Shown here: positions 50,873 through 58,502 of the stretch, piece after piece
Position numbering within the stretch: the first letter of the stretch is position 1
How the letters are laid out: each line of letters opens with the position of its first letter
Source of the DNA: Kistimonas sp. bin40
GTDB taxonomy: Bacteria > Pseudomonadota > Gammaproteobacteria > Pseudomonadales > Endozoicomonadaceae
DNA: 64,000 bases
Assembly: GCA_002238585.1 (NCBI GenBank)
Contig: MPMQ01000007.1
Span: forward strand, 24,222-88,221
Direction: 5' to 3'
Made by a program: the position numbers and the translations under genes
The notes under the pieces: generated by a model
What the model was told of the DNA's origin: nothing
The model's input: the letters and a program-made list of their open reading frames with translations, nothing else
Database searches by the model: none

Positions 50873-52480
50873 ATGATAACCTTGCCCCCCCGGGACTGTG
50901 ACCCGGACCGTGCTGTCCATCCGAAGGACAACCAAACCCCAACACCTTCAAAATCGACGAGAAAACAGGTGAACACAGATAAAAAACCACCTGGGACCAC
51001 TGCAAACGAGGTCTCCCCCATCGCAGCTGTTGACCTGGGTTCAAACAGTTTTCGCCTGGTCGTGGCCCAGCAATGCCATGGCGAACTGCGACTGATCGAA
51101 CGCACTGGAGAGAAAACACAACTGGCCGCCGGCCTGAATGACAGTCGGCTCCTCGATAACCAGGCCATGGAACGCGGCTGGGAGTGCCTCAGCAGAATGG
51201 CCCAATACTGCAAAGCCCTGCCCGCCGGGGCCGTACGTGCAGTCGGCACCAGCATTCTGCGCAAGGCAGAAAACAGTGCGCAATTCGTTCGCAAGGCCGA
51301 AGAAATACTCGGCCACCCGGTTGATGTGATATCCGGAAAAGAAGAAGCCCGCCTGATTTACCTGGGTGTGGCTCACACGCACGCCGCTGATTGCGATCAC
51401 CGTCTGGTGATCGACGTGGGTGGCGACAGCACAGAATGCATCGCAGGCGAAAATTTCCAGCCCCATCTGCTCGAAAGCCTGGATATGGGGTGCATATCCG
51501 GCACCCGCACCTGGTTTCCCGACGGGAAAATCACACGGGACAGCTTCGACAAAGCCTACTACGCCGCTCGTCTGGAACTGGCACCTGTTGAAAGCCAGTT
51601 TCGCTCGCTGGGCTGGAAGGAGGCAACAGGCTCGTCCAGCTCAATCAAGACTCTGTACAACATCCTGCGGGAACTGGGGTACGACAGCATCACCCGCAAA
51701 GGGCTCGCCTTTCTGAAAACAGAACTCCTGCGTTGCAAGCGAGCCAGCTCATTGTCCCTGCCAACGCTCAAACCCGATCGCGCTACCATTTTCCCGGGCG
51801 CACTGGTCATTGTCTGCGCTCTGTTCGACAGCCTGGATATAGACAGCATGAGCTTCTCCAGTGGCGCACTGCGCGAGGGGATTCTCTACGACATGATCGG
51901 ACGCAACAGCCACGAGGATGTCTGCCTCCGGACGCTGAGTGCCATGCAGGAACGCTACGGCGTGGATATTGACTACAGCATTCAGGTCAAGGCACACCTG
52001 AGCACCCTGCTGGCCACAACCCGACATGCCTGGAAGCTGACGCCCCAGGACGAGCAGCTGGTCCACGGGGCCGCCATGGTACACGAGATCGGCATGACCA
52101 TATCCCACCACCAGTTTCATCGTCACGGTGCCTACATCCTGAGCAATGCCGATATGCTCGGCTTCACCAGACGCCAGCAGGAACACATGGCCCTGCTTGT
52201 CCAGGGCCACCGCCGCACTTTCCCCGTCCAGGCGCTGCTGCGACTGGACAAGGACGGCATCACCCTGAGCAGGCTCATGGTGCTGCTCAGGCTGGCTATT
52301 CTGCTGAGCCAAAGATACGGGGACAGGCAAATGCCCGCCTGCACCTGCCAGGTGTCCGGCAGCCGGGTTTGCCTGTCCTTTCCCGACCACTGGCTGGCTA
52401 ATAACCCCCTTACCCATGCCCGATGCAAAAAAGAACAACAGCTCCTCGTACGGGCCGGATACAATCTTGTCTACCGGTAA
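50873..52480 (+). CDS. ppx: exopolyphosphatase (Ppx/GppA family)
   Basis: 535 residues. The Ppx/GppA domain has AAVDLGSNSFRLVVAQ, AVGTSILRKAENS, SGKEEARLIYLGV and GALREGILYDM. An HD-like C-terminal region with HEIGMTISHHQFHRHGAYIL follows. A likely shorter start is the GTG at 50969. The second phosphate loop reads GGDSTE where the family has GGGSTE, a change in a glycine-rich motif. It degrades polyphosphate; ppk lies about 12 kb away, not adjacent as in E. coli. Confidence 0.92.
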   Translation: MITLPPRDCDPDRAVHPKDNQTPTPSKSTRKQVNTDKKPPGTTANEVSPIAAVDLGSNSFRLVVAQQCHGELRLIERTGEKTQLAAGLNDSRLLDNQAMERGWECLSRMAQYCKALPAGAVRAVGTSILRKAENSAQFVRKAEEILGHPVDVISGKEEARLIYLGVAHTHAADCDHRLVIDVGGDSTECIAGENFQPHLLESLDMGCISGTRTWFPDGKITRDSFDKAYYAARLELAPVESQFRSLGWKEATGSSSSIKTLYNILRELGYDSITRKGLAFLKTELLRCKRASSLSLPTLKPDRATIFPGALVIVCALFDSLDIDSMSFSSGALREGILYDMIGRNSHEDVCLRTLSAMQERYGVDIDYSIQVKAHLSTLLATTRHAWKLTPQDEQLVHGAAMVHEIGMTISHHQFHRHGAYILSNADMLGFTRRQQEHMALLVQGHRRTFPVQALLRLDKDGITLSRLMVLLRLAILLSQRYGDRQMPACTCQVSGSRVCLSFPDHWLANNPLTHARCKKEQQLLVRAGYNLVYR

Positions 52481-52501
52481 AACGCTGGAGCCTGTATGCT
52501 A

Positions 52502-52552
52502 CCGGCCCCGAGCGAGCCCCGGCCCCGAGCAAACACCGGCCCCGAGCAAACA
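52502..52552. repeat. about 17-bp repeat x3 between ppx and rep
   Basis: Three imperfect copies of CCGGCCCCGAGCAAACA lie in the 294-base gap 52481-52774. The gap should carry the rep promoter; no gene was recognised in it. Confidence 0.7.
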
Positions 52553-52774
52553 TAGCGGCGTCAACCGACAGCCCGGATGCTCCCGGGGCTCGTGCCCATG
52601 GCGAGCCACAGCCAACCGGGAGCCGTTTTTATTCTGCATTGAGGTGAGCAGTGGTTCTGTTCGACGAATGCCAGAAGAAAGATGTCCGGGGCCGACTTGC
52701 TCGCGGCAAGGTTCGATCCTCGAACAGCGTTCCGGGACGCACCCCTTACTGATCTACCAGAGCCACAGCTTTCC

Positions 52775-54781
52775 ATGAGCCAACTCAATGCCCGCCAAAA
52801 AGAGGCTGTTCACTACATATCTGGTCCCCTGCTGGTACTCGCAGGCGCCGGAAGTGGAAAAACAAGCGTTATTACCAGAAAAATTGCCTACTTGCTCGAA
52901 GAGTGCGGTCTGAAGGCACGCAACGTCGTCGCTGTTACCTTCACGAACAAGGCTGCCCGCGAAATGAAGGAACGCGTTAGCCAACTGATCACGGGAACAA
53001 ACACGCGTGGCCTTACCGTCTCTACATTTCACAATCTGGGCATGAAAATCATCGGCAAAGAGTGCGGTCATCTTGGACTGCGAGCCGGCTTTTCCATATT
53101 CGACCAGCAGGACGCCGGTGCACTTCTGGCCAGCCTGATGCACCAGCAAACAGACCCAAAAGATGACAAGTGTCGCTTTGTACAGGAGTGCATATCCAAC
53201 TGGAAAAACAATCTTGTTTATCCGGAACAAGCCGAAAGCACCGCCGCCGATGAAGAAGAACAGTGGGCAGCCCAGGTGTACGCTCACTACACCCGTGCTC
53301 TCCGGGCTTTCAATGCCGTCGATTTTGACGACCTGATTCTTCTTCCTGTCCAACTGTTCCAGACACGACCGGACCGCCTGGCGCATTGGCAGGAAAAAAT
53401 TCATTACCTGCTCGTCGATGAATACCAGGACACCAACTCCAGTCAGTACCTGCTGGTCAGGCAGCTGGTCGGTGATCGGGGCATGTTGACCGTGGTCGGC
53501 GATGATGACCAGTCAATTTATGCCTGGCGCGGCGCACGCGCCGAAAACCTGGAGCTTCTCCGCCAGGACTACCCTTCGTTGAAGCTGGTCAAACTGGAGC
53601 AGAATTACCGTTCCACCAGCCGCATATTGAAAGCCGCCAACCAGCTGATTGCCAATAATCCCCACTTCTTTGAAAAAAAACTCTGGAGTGATCTGGGCGT
53701 CGGGGAAGAAATCCGGGTCATTCGTTGCAGCAGCGAAGACGGCGAGGCCGAACGCGTAGCCACAGAAATACTCACTCACCGTCTCAGATATGACACACGC
53801 TGGCAGGACTACGCGATTCTCTATCGCAGCAACTTTCAGTCCCGCTTGCTGGAAATGAAATTGCAGGAGCACCAGATTCCTTACCAGATCAACGGGGGCA
53901 CCTCTTTCTTCAGCCGCACGGAAGTGAAAGACGTGATGGCTTACCTGCGTCTGCTGGTCAACCCGGATGATGACAATGCTTTTCTGCGCATCATCAACGT
54001 ACCCCGCCGGGAAATTGGTACCGCCACACTGGAAAAGCTCAGTGCCTTTGCCGGCGAGCACAGCATCAGTCTCTACCAGGCCTGCCAATACAGAGCCGCA
54101 CTGGAAGAAAGACTGGACCGTCGCTACGTTGCGAAGCTGACCCAGTTCGTCGAGTGGATGGACACCCTGGCCCGGCAGGGAGACAGCGATCCCATGGCCG
54201 CTGTCGAAAGCCTGGTCAGGGAAAGCGACTATGAAAGCTGGCTGCATCAACAAGCATCCAGTAGCGCTGTGGCCGAGCGGCGCATGAACAATATCCTGTT
54301 TCTGGTCAATGCCATCAGAAAGAGCATGGAGAAGGACGATGACAACGGCTCGCTGAAGGATGCCGTGGCCCGCCTTATCCTGCGTGACATGATGGAAAGA
54401 CAAGAAGAGGAAAACGACCAGAACCAGGTACAACTGCTCACACTGCACGCATCCAAAGGTCTGGAGTACCCTCAGGTTTTCATGATTGGAGTGGAAGAAG
54501 AACTTCTCCCGCACCGTAACAGCGTAGAAACAGGCGATGTGGATGAAGAACGCCGTCTGGCCTACGTTGGCATTACGCGTGCGCGCAAGCGTCTTGTGAT
54601 CACCCTGGCGGCGCAACGCCGTCAGTATGGTGAAACGGTGGAAACATCACCCAGTCGGTTTATTGATGAACTTCCCCAGGAAGACCTCATCTACGAAGGC
54701 TGGGAACAGCGCTCCACTCCCGAACAAAGGCACGCACGCGGTCAAGAAGCCCTCGATGACATTCTCAAAGAGTTGGGCTGA
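52775..54781 (+). CDS. rep: ATP-dependent DNA helicase Rep
   Basis: 668 residues (E. coli 673) from ATG 52775, which gives LNARQKEAVHYISGPLLVLA like known Rep; an upstream in-frame ATG at 52682 adds a non-conserved tail. Walker A GAGSGKTSVI, DEYQDTN, GDDDQSIYAWRGA, EQNYRST, TLHASKGLEY and YVGITRARKRL cover the UvrD/Rep motifs. It is a 3'-5' helicase that clears proteins ahead of replication forks. Confidence 0.96.
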   Translation: MSQLNARQKEAVHYISGPLLVLAGAGSGKTSVITRKIAYLLEECGLKARNVVAVTFTNKAAREMKERVSQLITGTNTRGLTVSTFHNLGMKIIGKECGHLGLRAGFSIFDQQDAGALLASLMHQQTDPKDDKCRFVQECISNWKNNLVYPEQAESTAADEEEQWAAQVYAHYTRALRAFNAVDFDDLILLPVQLFQTRPDRLAHWQEKIHYLLVDEYQDTNSSQYLLVRQLVGDRGMLTVVGDDDQSIYAWRGARAENLELLRQDYPSLKLVKLEQNYRSTSRILKAANQLIANNPHFFEKKLWSDLGVGEEIRVIRCSSEDGEAERVATEILTHRLRYDTRWQDYAILYRSNFQSRLLEMKLQEHQIPYQINGGTSFFSRTEVKDVMAYLRLLVNPDDDNAFLRIINVPRREIGTATLEKLSAFAGEHSISLYQACQYRAALEERLDRRYVAKLTQFVEWMDTLARQGDSDPMAAVESLVRESDYESWLHQQASSSAVAERRMNNILFLVNAIRKSMEKDDDNGSLKDAVARLILRDMMERQEEENDQNQVQLLTLHASKGLEYPQVFMIGVEEELLPHRNSVETGDVDEERRLAYVGITRARKRLVITLAAQRRQYGETVETSPSRFIDELPQEDLIYEGWEQRSTPEQRHARGQEALDDILKELG

Positions 54782-54957
54782 CAAGACTTTGAAAGCGTTG
54801 GGCTACCAGAAACCTGCCAGCCAGTAGAAGGCTCTGCTGAGGAAAAGACGGACCCGGATGGTTGTTGAGGCGCCATCCGGTTGCAACGCGCAGCACATCC
54901 CGATGGCTCGCTCAGCCCCGGAAAACCTGACTTTCTTCTTTCTGACAGATCATTAAA

Positions 54958-55027
54958 GAGTCTTGGGAAAGGAGTCTTGGGAAAGGAGTCTTGGGAAAGG
55001 AGTCTTGGGAAAGGAGTCTTGGGAAAG
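54958..55027. repeat. 14-bp tandem repeat x5
   Basis: Five perfect copies of GAGTCTTGGGAAAG. The unit is not a multiple of three, so the array cannot be stably coding. A single diverged copy of the unit occurs at the equivalent place in the second leader near 55440, suggesting that this array grew from one unit. Confidence 0.92.
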
Positions 55028-55265
55028 GCTGCAAGTCTTGCTGGATAACAACCAGCCTCCTGACTATCTGGATCCTGATCACAATAAATATTGGTGGTAT
55101 AACCCAGGCTCCCACTTGCCAGTTTCTATCGCATATGTGGAACCCTTGCCACAAAATATTGTCTGGCTAGCGGGGCTGGAAGCTTTATTTAAAGAGCCAT
55201 ATGTTCTCAGAAGAAAGGTTTTGGATCAGGAAGCGTCAGGTTGCCTCAAGTCACATTTATTGTGA
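55028..55265 (+). pseudogene. possible orphan coding fragment
   Basis: The plus-strand frame after the 14-bp array encodes about 75 residues of protein-like composition (YWWYNPGSHLPVSIAYVEPL, then NIVWLAGLEALFKEPYVLRR) and is AT-richer than its surroundings. It has no good start or ribosome-binding site, and its upstream frame runs into the repeat array. I do not recognise the family. It may be a remnant of a lost gene, or chance. Confidence 0.3.
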
Positions 55266-55488
55266 TCAGAGTCGCTATTGGAGCAGAAACGACAGAGAAT
55301 TCTCCGAGCAAGAGTGACCTTGTTGGAAAGAGCACAATCCGACTGGACGCTGTCAGCAGCATCCGGTTTCAGCGCACGCCGGATACAGCTTCTTCGGACA
55401 CTTACAGCCTCACTTTCGCTTCTCTGACAGAGAGTTAAAGGATCCTGGGACGAGCTGCAAATTTGGCTGGTGCCACGCTCACCCTTCT

Positions 55489-55884
55489 GGGTCTTTGGCT
55501 GACTCTTTAGCTGATGCTCGGGCTGACTCTCTGGCTGACTCTCTGGCTGACTCTCTGGCTGATTCTCTGGCTGACTCTCTGGCTGATTCTCTGGCTGACT
55601 CTCTGGCTGATTCTCTGGCTGATTCTCTGGCTGATTCTCTGGCTGATTCTCTGGCTGATTCTCTGGCTGATTCTCTGGCTGATTCTCTGGCTGATTCTCT
55701 GGCTGACTCTCTGGCTGACTCTCTGGCTGACTCTCTGGCTGACTCTCTGGCTGACTCTCTGGCTGACTCTCTGGCTGACTCTCTGGCTGACTCTCTGGCT
55801 GACTCTCTGGCTGATTCTCTGGCTGATGCTCGGGCTGACTCTCTGGCTGACTCTCTGGCTGACTCTCTGGCTGACTCTCTGGCT
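55489..55884. repeat. 12-bp tandem array, 33 units
   Basis: Thirty-three head-to-tail units: mostly GACTCTCTGGCT or GATTCTCTGGCT, with the variant GATGCTCGGGCT at 55513 and again at 55825, and degenerate units at the left edge. All three frames on each strand stay open because 12 is a multiple of three. It lies about 250 bases downstream of the RING-like gene's stop, in its 3' region. Confidence 0.95.
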
Positions 55885-56139
55885 GACTCCCGCTGTGTCA
55901 GGATAGTTGTCGCCCTTTGAGGGGACAGACTCCCAAGACTGAGGGTCCACTCCCAAGACTGAGGGTCCAACGGAGCAGAAAAGAGTCCAGGCAATCCATT
56001 CCGGCGATTGCACAACTCGAACCCGCTGGCCTTGATCAAGCCTTCAGAAGAACCAAACTGCCCTGTCGCTATCCCTTTCCTTTTGATCAGCTTTTTGCAT
56101 CGTATCAACCTCTCAATGGCCTGGTGTCCTGGCCTGCTG

Positions 56140-58431
56140 CTACCTGCGCGCGTTCCACTGTAGCACCCGTGCCGGCACCGGAGCATTGCAACGCACAGGA
56201 CAATCCACATAGAAAAGAGGTGGCAAGCCGCGTACGGCTTCGCCCTGTGCTTGCAGTGCGATGCGACGCTCTCCTGCAAGCGTACGCCCCCACTGTACAA
56301 GACAACCCATGCAGATAGGGTTTCCACAACCAGGCATAGCCCGCAAATCATCGCCATTCTCGAAACACACTATACAACGAGGCGCAGCTTCCACTTCTCT
56401 TCCGGCCCTCTCTGAGTAAGCTTCCAACTGCTGCAGCAGCTCAATTTCAACCCGTTCTGCCGGAATGCCGGCTCGATGACCGCCAAAAAACGCGGCATCC
56501 CAGCCCTGAAACACGCGCCCCATCCTGTTCGCCAGCCCCCGATCAGCTCGCCGCTCCCGATTATGCTCCTGGCGACCAGCCTCCACCAGCTCCTGCATGC
56601 GTCGCTCTTCCCTGAACTGATTCAACGTGCCCCGGGATAAATGATCAAGCACAATATCTGTTCTCTCTTTAATGCCCAGTCCCCCCGCCAACAGATCAAC
56701 CCCCCAAATCCCCAACTGTTTCCCGGCTCTCTGGCCGCGGACAGCCAGCTCCGCCAGAAGAAGTCGAGTCACCCACTCCGGAACCCACCACTGTTCAGGC
56801 CCGGAAGCCACTCCTTCCGCCAGTCCTGCCAGCCCTGCCAGCCCTGCGCCATTCAACGAAAGCCCCGGCCACAGACCGTCTTGCCAGCGCACAATCACCT
56901 GCCGCTTGGCAACGCCCGTTTCCCATACGAAATCCGAGTACTCATGCTGATGATCAACCTGAGAAAAACCACTCTGCAGAAAGGGGCTAGTCGACGTATA
57001 AACATAATGTCCAACCCCCACAGACTTCAGGCTGGAGGTCTCCAGCCCAAGGCTATGCATATCTTCCCTGTCTTCTCCATCCTCGCCTGCTGGGTCTTCT
57101 GGGTCGGCTGGCGCCCCCCCATAAACAGCTCCCTCATGCAGACGCCTCCCCTCATCGAGGGCCTCTGTCCGCACCTGGTTGTTGTACAACTTCAACACAC
57201 CAGCCACTTCCTCAATCACCCGAGGAGATAGAGCACTTTTGACACGGGAAATTGAGGCGCGCTCCCGCTTGTGCTGAATCGCAGCAAACAACCAAGGCAC
57301 GTCTTCAGACGCTCTGTCTTCGTCACGTAAGGACAAAGTCACCCGTTCGCCCCGTAGGTGATCATCGAACACAACATTCAGCAAGTGACCATCCCAGCTG
57401 GAAGGAAGCAGACGGATAGCATCCAGCTGCATGGCCTCCATCGTATCAGCCAACTGATGGTAGGCGTCCTTGTTGTTGCGATCCAACGTGAATAACCAGC
57501 GCAGCTCGTACCCCGATTCCTTGTGCTCCTCACCAGAGAAAATCGCCTTGATCATGAGCCGGCTGGCCGCCGGGCCAGTGACGTAGACAGGGACCACCCC
57601 CGTCGTCACTCCCCCCCCCAGCTGACGCAAGGCGCGCAGGGCAGCGTCCAGACCACCCAGTCCCAGCAGGGCCCAGTAGAAATGGTATCTATGCACAGGT
57701 AATCCCACAGCCTGTAAAATGTCGGAAAGGGAGAGCCAACCCAACAAGGCGGGGATAGAGTAGCGCCCCCCCGCTCGCCAGGTGAAGCCAATACAGCGAG
57801 AGGGCATCTCCATTGCGTAGGCCATGGCACCCGTCATAACCAGCGAGACGGCCAGGCTGAGAGCAGGAACCCTGAACCCACCCAAACCTGTCACCGGCCA
57901 GTCATACAAGAGGTACCCAAGCCCCTGCCTCCCCACACCCGCCAATAAGGCAGGGAAAACACCTCCCAAAAAAACGCTGTCCCGCAACTCGGACAGATAG
58001 TCTGTCCCCAGACCATCAAAATAGAAAAGGCGATCACCCAGCGTGACAGCAGTGCCCCCCTTGGCTACATATGTAAAAACCTTGAAACCTCTGTACGGCC
58101 TCCCAGCCAAGTCAGGGCTGCGCGAACGGGCTCCCCCTCCCTCTCGTTCAACCTCCTCTCGTTCAACGTCCTCGCGTTCAACGTCTTCTCGTTCAACGTC
58201 TTCTCGTTCAACGTCTTCTCGTTCAACGTCCTCTCGTTCAACCTCCTCTCGTCCAACATCTCCCAGTCCAACATCCTCCAGTCCAATCGCCGACGAGACC
58301 CGACTGGCGCAGGACACTGCAAGCCAACCACAGACAAGAAATATCCAACAACCTCGCCGCCTCACGACTACTCCCCCGCCGACTGACTTGATCAAGCAAG
58401 GAGATGAGAATAGCCCTGCCGACCTGGTCAC
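56140..58431 (-). CDS. membrane protein with C-terminal variant RING finger
   Basis: 763 residues; GTG start at 58431 without a strong ribosome-binding site, so the start is uncertain. A signal peptide or lipoprotein-like segment (CWIFLVCGWLAVSC, Cys41) is followed by an acidic 5-residue repeat (REDVE, residues about 47-97), hydrophobic segments at about 152-176, 186-208 and 224-265, then a long soluble part. The end has CIVC (686, 689), GCGNPICMGC (702, 707, 710) and CPVRC (744, 748). These are seven of eight RING cysteine/histidine ligands; the histidine position is Asn704 and the last pair is CxxxC. A host-ubiquitin-linked role is possible but not shown. Confidence 0.6.
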   Translation of the reverse strand: MTRSAGLFSSPCLIKSVGGGVVVRRRGCWIFLVCGWLAVSCASRVSSAIGLEDVGLGDVGREEVEREDVEREDVEREDVEREDVEREDVEREEVEREGGGARSRSPDLAGRPYRGFKVFTYVAKGGTAVTLGDRLFYFDGLGTDYLSELRDSVFLGGVFPALLAGVGRQGLGYLLYDWPVTGLGGFRVPALSLAVSLVMTGAMAYAMEMPSRCIGFTWRAGGRYSIPALLGWLSLSDILQAVGLPVHRYHFYWALLGLGGLDAALRALRQLGGGVTTGVVPVYVTGPAASRLMIKAIFSGEEHKESGYELRWLFTLDRNNKDAYHQLADTMEAMQLDAIRLLPSSWDGHLLNVVFDDHLRGERVTLSLRDEDRASEDVPWLFAAIQHKRERASISRVKSALSPRVIEEVAGVLKLYNNQVRTEALDEGRRLHEGAVYGGAPADPEDPAGEDGEDREDMHSLGLETSSLKSVGVGHYVYTSTSPFLQSGFSQVDHQHEYSDFVWETGVAKRQVIVRWQDGLWPGLSLNGAGLAGLAGLAEGVASGPEQWWVPEWVTRLLLAELAVRGQRAGKQLGIWGVDLLAGGLGIKERTDIVLDHLSRGTLNQFREERRMQELVEAGRQEHNRERRADRGLANRMGRVFQGWDAAFFGGHRAGIPAERVEIELLQQLEAYSERAGREVEAAPRCIVCFENGDDLRAMPGCGNPICMGCLVQWGRTLAGERRIALQAQGEAVRGLPPLFYVDCPVRCNAPVPARVLQWNARR
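58142..58291 (-). repeat. 15-bp tandem repeat x10 inside the RING-like gene
   Basis: Ten 15-bp units related to TCTCGTTCAACGTCT (plus strand), the middle ones near-perfect. They encode REDVE/REEVE/GLEDV repeats just after the signal region, and remain in frame. The last three units are most diverged. Confidence 0.92.
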
Positions 58432-58502
58432 GCTGTAGAAAGTTGTTGGGAAAAAGTAACAGCCGCCCCCTGGTCAGAAGGCGGCACTTGTCGCATGGAG
58501 GA

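Larger units (their letters stand above)
54782..56139. other. 1.36-kb repeat-rich region between rep and the RING-like gene
   Basis: No complete gene was recognised. It holds a 14-bp x5 array (54958-55027), a 12-bp x33 array (55489-55884), a perfect 20-bp tandem duplication (55929-55968), and an imperfect direct repeat that leads into both arrays (about 54925-54972 and 55405-55455). A protein-like fragment lies at about 55028-55265. The antisense open frame 55479-56357 is an artefact of the 12-bp array. Confidence 0.75.

Noticed and set aside
49576..50901. 441-codon plus-strand open frame between dnaE and ppx
   Set aside because: It starts inside dnaE in another frame, has a skewed composition and matches nothing known; the repeat in it explains its apparent structure.
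55489..55884. CRISPR array
   Set aside because: The units are 12 bp head-to-tail with no unique spacers, and no cas genes are nearby.
55479..56357. Minus-strand open frame of 292 codons with (RESA)n repeats
   Set aside because: It is held open by the 12-bp array in every frame, and its upstream part runs through the 3' end of the RING-like gene in another frame.
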